Shown piece after piece: positions 12,926 through 21,060 of a stretch of 64,000 bases of DNA. The notes beneath the pieces are model-generated. The model saw nothing but the letters and a program-made list of their open reading frames with translations. It was not told where the DNA came from and did not search any database. Origin of the DNA: Eopsaltria australis (taxonomy: Eukaryota > Chordata > Aves > Passeriformes > Petroicidae); NCBI GenBank assembly GCA_034509425.1, contig JAVTVJ010000121.1, positions 1,302,001 through 1,366,000 of the forward strand, in the 5' to 3' direction. The first letter of the stretch is position 1. Every line of letters starts with the position of its first letter. The position numbers and the translations under genes are program-made.

Positions 12926-15824
12926 GTTCTGTTGTGTCAGCAGTCATTCAGAAATAAACCTACCTTAAATCATTGCAGACTCTGCTGTTCGCAACCTTGT
13001 TTGTTCCAACGTGTGGGAATGGAGAGCGGCTCCTGCGGAGCCTCGCTGTTCTCGTCGCTGTTTCCTTTGGCAGGCGGGCTCCTGAGAACAGGAAGGCACT
13101 CCCTGCCTAAAGACCTTCTCAAAGCCAAGGAACAAAAGTAGATGAACTCTTTCATGAAATAAAAAACTATTGACTTCCACAGGATAAACAAAAACTGGGC
13201 AGCACAGCCCTTGGAAAAAATCCCAACAGCTTCAGATCCTCCAGATAACATCTGAATCCATCTGGGATGATGCTCTCCAGGCTGCACCAGGATGACACTG
13301 GGATGGCTGTGGCCCATCTTTATTTACAGTTTATATCCACTTACTGATAATAGAGATTTATCTTTAAGACTATAACAATAAAGCAATCTACATGTCAACT
13401 TAAGAAGAAGAGGTTGTGCAAACATGACAATCACTGTGTTACAGGTTTGCAATCCTCAGAGGAAGAATGTCAAGTTTTTTACTCAAATTATGCTTGCCTG
13501 TATCTGTGTGTTCAGTTCAGATTGCCAAGAAGCCCTGATAAAATCTTGTTGAGATGGGCAGTGCTTGGTGCTGAACCTACAGCATGGGATTCTGGGAGCT
13601 GGATCTGGATGCTTTTCAGAGAGCTTTAAATATTTGACATCTGAAAACTTTCACATATGGACAGATCAGAAGTAAGTTCTCTGTGCATTAAGTCTGTAAT
13701 GCTGCACAGGAAATCCCTTCTCCACAGAATAGAGAGGTACATGCTGAGAGTTTCATTCCACTTCCATTTTACTTCATTCTTGTTCAGCATCTGGGGCTAT
13801 TTGCATGTGTAAAAGAAAAGTGCATGAGAGACCTGAGTTAAGGCCCTTCCAGCCCTGCCTCAAGCACAACATGGAAGAACACAAGAAAACAAAGACATAG
13901 GAGACATCTACAACTCAAGGTATGTGAATGCTTTCAAAAGAAAAAGGGACTTGGTGATTTAAAGAGAAAATGCATAGAAGTGAACATCTCTGAAGTTCCA
14001 ATATTCTGTAAAGGTGTGTGGTACGTAGGCAATACAATGATCTGATGGTTGCTTCCTAGTATGTTGATAGGTATAAATATATATAGATTTGTGGTTTTTT
14101 TGGGTTTTTTTTTGTTTTTTTTTTTTTGAGAAATAAGGTTAAAAGGAGGAGTTGTTTTTTTTAAGGAAAATAAAATGAATTATTACAAAGGTGCATCATG
14201 CTAATAAGAAAGTAGTTTCTTTCCTAAATTAAATAAAAGTTATTCAATTAAATTCCAAATACTCATACCATTTTTTCTTGTTATTTTGGGGGTGATTTAC
14301 ATTGTATGTGTAGCTTTTTTCTTCTCCTCCTGCTCCTCAATATTTCTGAGTAAAGAAACTGTAAAAGTAGTTTTCCCCCCTCAAAAATTACCATCTAAAG
14401 TTTCATTTGCTCTTTTTCCTGAAGTAACATTTTAAAAAGTTGGAGAAAGCAGAAAACAACTTTTCTTGTAGAAATAATACTAAATTACGTAGTAATCCCA
14501 GCCATGCTATCGCAGAATAAATGATACTTAACTCTCTATCTAGTGACAGAAAGCAACATACCAAAAACTGTATTTAGTAACAGCTCAAGATAATAGCCTA
14601 TATTGGAGAGATAGGAAAGCCCATTATGTAACAAAGAATAAAATCCCAGTTTTGTTATATACTTGGTCACCTGAATGCAGATCAAAATATTCAAGTGACG
14701 TAAAATAAATCCTGTAATCAAACAGGCCAAGAATGCTCTAAGGGAATGGTAAAGATATGGCTGTGCACTGCACATGGTGACAGCCTGTCCGTCTCCCAAA
14801 AGAAGCAGGAGCAAAATCCTGAAATGAACTTGCTGCAGGTATTGCTGGATGTGGTCACTCGTATTCAGTGTGTGGCCACTGAGGGTTTTCCTACACACCT
14901 GTATTTCACCCCAGGGCAAGCAGTGCCTAAGGAGATAATTTTCCCCAGTCCCACAAGGGATCTGCTTCTCGACCGCAAAAGCATAAATCTGTTTTCTGTC
15001 TTCAAATTTGTATCTAAGTTGATGCTGTCTTAGTTGCATTGTATCTAGATACTGCCCACCTGTTCATATCCAACAATATATTTGTTTCAGCACCTTCCAA
15101 ATGTCAGCTATTTGTTCATTATTCTGGAACTGTGGGTTAACTGTAAACAGGCAATGTTATTCCAAAATTTAAGACTCCCTAACTGTAAAGATGAACAGTG
15201 TTCCTTCCCAGTGAAGCTGGACAAATAGTCTTAGTGACTAATATTCCAAGTGAGGTACAGAATGATCAGCTGTGATTCCCAGCAGCCATGTTATTAACAC
15301 TTTACTCTCTTCAATTTTTCTCTACTTTTTTTCTGTGTTTATGCAGTTTAGCACATAAATTGAACCCACTGTAAATACCTGCATTGCTTTTCTGCTCATG
15401 TCTAAAGCAGCTGAACATTTTGTGAGAGCAGTGGTCTAAATGAGATTATTCCTTCCAGATTCTCACTTCCCTGCTGGCTGGAGTGGTTTCCATGCCCAAT
15501 GTTTCCACTTTCTGATCTGCAGATCAAGTGTTCCTTCTTGTGAGATGCAGAAATGTGACATAGATGTATGACTTAAGCCTGCACAATAGAGGCAGCAATT
15601 CAAAAACTTGTGTCCTGTAACTGCGGGCATCTCCTGGTGAGGAAAACCCAGTGACTTCCCTGAACGCTTATGGGAAACTCCCCAAGGGATTTTCCACAGC
15701 TGATCCAAGTAGTGCATAACAGACACTGAAATGGTCTCTTCAAGTAGTCACTGGACGGCTTTTCTCACCCTGACTCTGGTATTTTTGCCATGGGTAGCTG
15801 CCTACTTGATTAACCTCATTTTCC
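12926..15824. other. Intergenic DNA between MYZAP and POLR2M
   Basis: No supported gene. A short CpG-bearing patch lies near 13010-13100, a T-rich run with G interruptions at 14095-14127, and a 167-codon open frame on the minus strand at 14536-15039 with no recognised motif. In a read-through transcript this stretch would be intron. Confidence 0.6.
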
Positions 15825-16345
15825 CCGGCCCTCAGCCTTTCCCCCGGCCGTCCAGCTGCGCAAAGGAGCAGGCGGACACTTCAGAGCGTTTCCTTCTACA
15901 GTCCCTCCGGCCTGGCCCTGCCTTCGTCCTGCTCACAGAACAAGGGCTTTGGCAGTCCCTGAGAAATGTGCTTGCCACTGCTGCTCGGATCGAGAAACCT
16001 CCACGGGGATCAGCTTAAAAACGCTGCCAGCGGCGACATGAGAACCGCCACTCCCTAATGAGCCCAGGGCTGCTGCGCGGAGAGGCTCCCTGAGGGGCCG
16101 TGTGCCAGCTCGGGAGCTCTGATCAGTGCTGCCCGCAGCACTTCTGGGATTGATTCTAGGATTGTTTCTGGGATTGTTTCTGGGATTGTTTCTGGGACTG
16201 TTTCTGGGATTGTTTCTGGGATTGTTTCTGGGATGTTTCTGGGATTGTTTCTGGGATTGTTTCTGGGGTGCTGGGGATTCCCTGGAGCCTCACGCAGCCG
16301 GGCCCGCCCGCACCGACCCGAGCAGGCACCGCGTCAGGCACGTGT
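15825..16345. promoter_or_regulatory. GC/CpG-rich shore upstream of POLR2M
   Basis: About 500 bases with raised GC and CpG, interrupted by the 12-bp minisatellite. It lies 0.6-1.1 kb upstream of the POLR2M start and is separated from the main island by an AT-rich stretch. It may be a distal shoulder of the promoter island; no gene is seen in it. Confidence 0.4.
16142..16268 (+). repeat. 12-bp minisatellite, unit ATTGTTTCTGGG
   Basis: A partial unit (TTCTGGG) is followed by ten consecutive units from 16149 to 16267. Most are exact copies. The first full unit is diverged (ATTGATTCTAGG), the fifth is ACTGTTTCTGGG and the eighth has lost one T to give 11 bases. Because 12 is divisible by three, the array opens long frames on both strands (Gly-Leu-Phe-Leu on +), which are artefacts of the repeat rather than a gene. 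Confidence 0.95.
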
Positions 16346-16954
16346 GACCCTGCAGTACAATAATGCTAATTATTCACCTAAAAATGTGGCTGGAGCATAT
16401 CCATTGAAAGATTGATATTTCATAAGAAAAAGTACTTAAATTCCGACATACAGTATAGTAAGTGAAGCATAACATAGGCATGGAAAGATGAACCTCCTGG
16501 ATTTTAAATTTATGCATTGGCAAAAGTGATAGCAGAAATTCCCAGATTTCTGAGAAAAAAAAAAAATGTTCTCAAACTTTGCTTAACAATTTCCACAGAC
16601 AAAAGATGTCGAAAAACCTAAGGCAGAGTACGAGAGGTCTCTGGCGAGGGGGGAAAAGTCAGAGTCTGCTCAAGTGCTGCCCCAAAAAATTGCTAAAAGG
16701 TGTCAAATTGCTTTGAAGCCCAAAGGCACAGCCTTTCAGCGCTGCTCCGGAGGCCCCTGTCACACGTGCCGTACCGGGCACAGCCCGCAGCTTTCCCCGC
16801 TGTTGTTGCCATTCCCGTACGGTCAGGCCGAGTCCCCAGCGCGGCTGAGCGGCCCCGCTCCCGCTCCCGGCCCCCCCTCAGGGCTGCCCCGGCCTGCGGG
16901 CTCCGTGCCGGCGGTCGCGTTCCGAGCAATTCCGGCCCTGCCGCCACGCCGTCG

Positions 16955-16962
16955 CTTCCGGC
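16955..16962 (-). promoter_or_regulatory. ETS-family site (GCCGGAAG)
   Basis: The + strand reads CTTCCGGC, i.e. GCCGGAAG on the minus strand, the core of GABPA/ELK-type sites. It abuts the YY1/TISU element, a common pairing at TATA-less promoters. Confidence 0.55.
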
Positions 16963-16973
16963 AAGATGGCGGC
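16962..16973 (+). promoter_or_regulatory. YY1 / TISU element CAAGATGGCGGC
   Basis: An exact match to the TISU consensus SAASATGGCGGC, which serves as a YY1 site in DNA and as an initiator in mRNAs with very short leaders. Its ATG (16966) is 31 bases upstream of, and out of frame with, the POLR2M ATG at 16997. Confidence 0.7.
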
Positions 16974-16996
16974 GCGCGGGGCGCTGGCGGGGGCCC

Positions 16997-17082
16997 ATGG
17001 CGGCGGCGCCGGGGCTGCAGGGGCTGGCGCTGCCCGAGCTCCGCGAGATGCTGAGGCGGCAGGAGCGGCTCCTGGCCGACCG
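16997..17082 (+). CDS. POLR2M: POLR2M coding exon 1
   Basis: 28 codons plus two bases (CG) before the donor GTGAGC at 17083. It encodes a short Ala/Gly/Leu leader and most of the conserved [13 protein letters not shown] helix. The ATG context is CCC-ATGG, with G at +4 but no purine at -3. Confidence 0.9.
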
Positions 17083-20000
17083 GTGAGCGCAACCGGAGCG
17101 CGGCCGCCGAGCAGCGTGCCGGCCTTCCCGCCGGCTTCGCCCGTCACGGCGCAGGCGGCAGAGGACGAACCGCTCTCTCCCGTTCCGCGCCTGCGGGGGC
17201 CGCGGGGACCCCCGAGCCCCAGCGCTGGGATGCGGGGCAGCGCTCGTGTTCCTGGGGCTCTGCTGGGAGGGACACCTGTCCTGTGAAGAAAGGCCGGGAG
17301 AATTGGGATTGTTCAGCTTGGAAAAGAGAAGGCTTTGGGGTGACCTCATTGCAGCCTTCCAGAACCTGAGGGGAACTCACAGGAAAGATGGGACAAAACA
17401 AGAGCATGTAGTGATGGACAAGGAGGGGTCGGGTTCAAACTGAAAGAGAGTAGGTTTAGATTAGATACAGAGGAAGAAATTATTCCCTGTAGGGGTGGTG
17501 AGGCAGTGGAACAGGAGCTGTGCTTGCTCCATTCCTGGAAGTGTTGAGGGTTGGGTGGGGCTCTGAGCGACCTGGCCTGGAGGAAGGTGACCCTGCCCGT
17601 GGCAGAGCGTGGAACGAGATGATCCCTGAGGTTCCTTCCCTCCCAAACCCTGTCGTGGCTCTTATGTTTCACTGACAACACGTAGTGACTGCTGTGCTGC
17701 AATCTTTGCATCTTGCCGCGTTTAGCATGTAAACGATAAACTGATGTTACAATGTGAAACCTGCCCCATTAGCTATGATCATAAAACACTTCTGTGTATC
17801 ACGTTGAAATAGGATTGTTTATAATAATGCTTGTTTGTTAATTTGTTTTAGGAAGTTCATTGCTAGGCTTCCAGATAAGGGTAAGAAGATCTCTGATTTT
17901 GCTGAAAAGCTGAAGCTTGCCATTCTCCAAGAGGAAGAACTAGCCAGGACAGCTGAGCTGTTATCTGCTGTCAGGTTGGAGTTTCAGGCAAAACAGGAAG
18001 AGATTAATACAAGCAAACAGGAAGTTGTCCTAAACGAGGACACGGTGAACAATGCAGATTCCTCAGTCTTCAATGAAAACTCTAATAGTAAAGACATTTC
18101 TGACATTTCTGCTGAAAGGCAGGAGGCAGAATGTATTGAGGAAGATGCCACAAATACAGCTTTGGAAAATCAAAGGACTCAGAGGGAAAATGATAAAGTA
18201 AAGACTGTTAAAGAGGATCAGAATAATTTTTGTGATGTTGTCTCCAAGTCAGCCACGAGCAATCATCTGGACAATGATCAGCAAGTCTCCCAGAGCAATC
18301 CTGAGGATGGTACAGAAAGTACAGCTGCTCTGGACAATAGTAAAGATGCCTTGGTTGATGCCTTTCAAAGAGTTACAATTGCAGATGGGGAAAATAGTGA
18401 AAAAACACTGGAAAAAGAGCAGGACGTGGCAAAACGTAAGGGCAATGTCTTTGGAGGCCAGCATCCCAAGACACCACATTACATTGAAGTTCTAGAGGCT
18501 AGAGCCAAGAATCCAGTCATAAAAAAGCCCAAATTTAAAACAAATGCGTAAGTATTATGGAATAGAAAAACCTTTTGTGAGATACTTGATGTGCATAAAA
18601 CTGGAAATGGTACAGAACAAGCATGATGGCTTTATTTTCTAGTGATGATTAAAGAGATTTAAAGTCTCATGACACACAGGGTTCATGTGTTGGCTCTTTA
18701 GCTTTAAATGCCACAGAATCTCAGCCCTGAGCAGTGGTCTCATTCTACCCATTAAAACAACTGTCCTGAACCTTCATAGAATTTCATAGCTTAAGGTGCA
18801 AAACTACAAAACAATTAGCAAAATTTTTGGGTCAGTTTTAGAACATGTAGAACTTACTAGCTGGAAGTCTTTTGCTTTTTCTATGCTTTTAGGAAAATTA
18901 CAGTTCATGTTGTCTGTTCTGGCAGCAGCAGTTTGTACCTTGTGTGACTCCCAAAGCATTGCTACTTCAGTTTGCTAATAAAGCAGCAAACCAGTTTAGG
19001 TCACTGCCAGGAGCAGCTTGTGATATTATCTCTCTGCAGAGAAATAGTTGTTTTTTCTGAGTGCTGCTTACTTTGTATTTGTCTGTGTTTTCATAGCACT
19101 TCATATTTATTTTCGACTCTTCTGTGTTAAAAATAAGTTTCGAAACTGGAGTTGTTCAGCCTCGTGATGCAAATTTGGGTCACAACTTAGGTGTTTTCTG
19201 TCTTCCAGACTGTCAGGAGAGCAGAGTGGATCATCTCATGGTTCCTCCTCCAGCCGATCACCCGGGGGCTTTGGCTCCCCAGTTCCTCCAGAAGAAAGGA
19301 GACTCAGAGATAAGAAACACTTGGATGACATCACAGCAGCTCGGCTGCCACCACTGCACCACTCCCCTGCTAAGCTGCTATCCATAGAGGAGTCCATAGC
19401 AATTCAGATACAGCAAAAAGAAGCTTATGAGGTATGAATTTACTATTTGGTCTGAACATTATATAATCAGGATCACTCCCAAAAAAGAAAAGATAAAGGG
19501 ATCTTTTCATGATGGTGAATTGAGATGGGCAGACTTTGAATACAAGACATTTTGTCTTGTATTTGATTCTTTTAATGATATAATTAAAGAATGTATTATT
19601 GGCCTCTGAAAGTATTAGTTCTACATTAAACAAAATCTATGTGTGTTGATATGCTGACCTTATTGCACTATTTTCATTCTTCATTAAAGAGTTCTTGTCC
19701 CTTGCATAAATGAAGGCCTAGCAGTATTTGTTATTGTCGAAATATGCAAGTATCTACATTTGCCTTTATTTATGCTGTGTCTGAAGAATCCAAGTTCTGA
19801 GGTTCTTCAAATTCAGTTAGGATGGATTTTGACTTTCCAGGCAGTGTCAGGCTAATGTTTAAATTAGACATATTGTAGAAGTGTTCTGTTAAAACTGACA
19901 TTGCTGTATCACAGGTGGAGGCTGCCACATGGGGAATTTCAACTCTTATTAAAAAGAGTCAAATATTAATAGCATAGTTCTGTATAAGTGTGAAAAGAAA

Positions 20001-20294
20001 CCTGAAATTTCTTTGTTAGTTACTAAACTTTTAATTACGCCCACTTTGGAATTACTGATAGCATGGTGTCAAGTTTATACTTTAGTATATTAGTTCATTC
20101 ATGAGAATGACAAATGAACACTTTTTCTAACCCGTGTCCTTTTCTTCCTGATGCAGGAAATGCAAGCCAAGCTTGCAGCACAGAAGCTTGCAGAGAGACT
20201 GAATATAAAAATGCTCAGGTTTGAACCAGAGGGGGAGGCCTCAATGCAGTACAGAGAAGTGAGAGATGAAGATTATTTTTCAGCAGAAGACTGA
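16997..20294 (+). CDS. POLR2M: POLR2M / GRINL1A (Gdown1), RNA polymerase II subunit M
   Basis: Complete gene: exons 16997-17082, 17852-18547, 19209-19431 and 20157-20294 join in frame (1143 bases, 380 residues plus TGA); the human protein is slightly shorter. All introns are GT-AG. Conserved blocks in order: [18 protein letters not shown] (12-29) running into [13 protein letters not shown]; a long acidic variable region; [15 protein letters not shown] (late exon 2); [19 protein letters not shown] (289-307) and LLSIEES (317-323); [19 protein letters not shown] (336-354); REVRDED and an acidic end. These match mammalian POLR2M throughout. Gdown1 binds Pol II to form Pol II(G), competes with TFIIF and makes initiation Mediator-dependent. 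The start at 16997 is chosen because it gives a short N-terminus before the conserved ELREML motif; the frame stays open upstream, but without family similarity. Confidence 0.96.
17083..17851 (+). other. POLR2M intron 1
   Basis: 769 bases from GTGAGC to TTTGTTTTAG. The first 170 bases continue the CpG island; roughly half of the intron is a CR1 fragment; the rest is AT-rich. Confidence 0.85.
17274..17662 (+). mobile_element. CR1 LINE 3' fragment, sense orientation
   Basis: Recognisable CR1 3' end in order: the AAAGGCCGGGAGAATTGGG region, TTGTTCAGCTTGGAAAAGAGA, GACCTCATTGCAGCCTTCCA, AAACTGAAAGAGAGTAGGTT, GGTGGTGAGGCAGTGGAACA and TTCCTGGAAGTGTT, ending with GATGATCCCTGAGGTTCCTT. The terminal short tandem repeat is not obvious. 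It is 5'-truncated, as usual for CR1, and inserted within POLR2M intron 1, away from both splice sites. Confidence 0.88.
17852..18547 (+). CDS. POLR2M: POLR2M coding exon 2
   Basis: 696 bases after TTTGTTTTAG; the first base completes Arg29 and the exon ends in phase 2 (GC) before GTAAGT at 18548. It starts with [13 protein letters not shown], conserved in mammals, continues through a Glu/Asp/Asn/Ser-rich variable region of about 180 residues and ends with [15 protein letters not shown] and KFKTN. A Gcom-type read-through transcript would also enter POLR2M at this exon. Confidence 0.95.
18548..19208 (+). other. POLR2M intron 2
   Basis: 661 bases, GTAAGT to TTCTGTCTTCCAG. Nothing further recognised. 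Confidence 0.85.
19209..19431 (+). CDS. POLR2M: POLR2M coding exon 3
   Basis: 223 bases after TTCTGTCTTCCAG: one base completing Ala261, then 74 codons, ending in phase 0 before GTATGA. It encodes a Ser/Gly-rich spacer (residues 262-286) and then the strongly conserved [19 protein letters not shown] and LLSIEES blocks. Confidence 0.94.
19432..20156 (+). other. POLR2M intron 3
   Basis: 725 bases, GTATGA to TTCCTGATGCAG. AT-rich; no further feature seen. Confidence 0.85.
20157..20294 (+). CDS. POLR2M: POLR2M coding exon 4 with stop
   Basis: 45 codons and TGA at 20292-20294. It encodes [19 protein letters not shown], a conserved helix, then REVRDED and a short acidic terminus (YFSAED). Mammals have a somewhat longer acidic end with a Trp and Ser pair, so the last few residues differ. 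Confidence 0.95.
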   Translation, partial: EMQAKLAAQKLAERLNIKMLRFEPEGEASMQYREVRDEDYFSAED

Positions 20295-21060
20295 ACACAT
20301 GAAAAGGTGTCTGTGGATGAGCTGTGTCACTGGTCTTTATGCAGTACCTCTTAAAACCCAAACCTGAACATTGAGAATGCTTCATCTAGTCAGTTTTTTC
20401 TTAAAATTTTCACATGCCCGCTCCAGGAAGGATTCAGTGTAGACATCATAAATATGCATGTCACATATATTTATCAGTCTTATTTGGGGACTGTTGTATG
20501 AGCACTTGGGGCAGGTCATCCTTGTAGAATGCCCCACAGTTCTCAGCTTTAGCACAGTGAGCTCTAATACACTTTTGCAGGCTGTGATGGGGTAGCTACA
20601 AGAGAAGGTTTCTTCTGTGCAGAAATGTGATTGCAAAGAGCTTTGGCATGAGATGTCCATAAAGTAAGCTGAGGTGCCTGTGAACTGCTCACATGGGTGA
20701 AAGCTCTTGTCTTGTATAAATGTGAGATACTTCTTTTACCTATTTAATATTACCTTGCTTTTATCGTATGGTGAAAATACCTGCACAGAGGGTTACAATG
20801 ATTACCTGATCTTTGGGCTGTAAGGTAACTTCTGATCACATGAGAACTTGTTTCTGTGCCTGCACCTTAAAATAACACTTGCTGCCCTTATGTTATAAAT
20901 AGCTAAGAATTTAAAGTTATTTTGTAACTCAGATTCCGTTTGGGCTTTAAGGGACTGCTGTTTGATTTTTGGTTATTATGGCAAAGCACATCAAGAGATC
21001 GAGTTAATCTGAAAACTTTACTATTTTTATTAAAGATTTTTATGTTTTTCTGTATTTTTG
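20295..21060 (+). other. POLR2M: POLR2M 3' untranslated region
   Basis: Runs from the stop to the first plausible poly(A) site. The length is inferred from the ATTAAA at 21029 and its U-rich downstream stretch; longer isoforms could use AATAAA at 23075-23080. Confidence 0.5.
21029..21034 (+). terminator. Candidate POLR2M poly(A) signal ATTAAA
   Basis: ATTAAA followed by a strongly T/GT-rich stretch (ATGTTTTTCTGTATTTTTGT) within 35 bases, the usual downstream element of a vertebrate cleavage site. It lies 735 bases after the POLR2M stop. Confidence 0.5.

Larger units (their letters stand above)
16740..17250 (+). promoter_or_regulatory. POLR2M: POLR2M CpG-island promoter
   Basis: Very GC- and CpG-dense block covering the POLR2M start and the beginning of intron 1. 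No TATA box is visible. Just upstream of the coding start are CTTCCGGC (16955-16962, an ETS-family site on the minus strand) and CAAGATGGCGGC (16962-16973, YY1 site and exact TISU consensus). ETS plus YY1 in a TATA-less island is typical of housekeeping genes, in keeping with a general transcription factor. Confidence 0.8.

Noticed and set aside
16142..16268. CRISPR-like direct repeats
   Set aside because: Units are contiguous 12-mers without spacers in vertebrate DNA; this is a minisatellite.
16126..16347. Open frames encoding Gly-Leu-Phe-Leu (+) or Ser-Gln-Lys-Gln (-) repeats
   Set aside because: Both are translations of the 12-bp minisatellite, whose unit length is a multiple of three.
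16700..16996. In-frame N-terminal extension of POLR2M from ATG 16700
   Set aside because: The frame is open, but the extension is promoter CpG-island sequence without family similarity; starting at 16997 gives the expected short N-terminus.
16693..17349. 218-codon minus-strand open frame over the POLR2M promoter
   Set aside because: It lies in the CpG island and over exon 1 of a well-supported + strand gene; Arg/Ala/Pro-rich composition is typical of GC-rich chance frames, and no family motif is visible.
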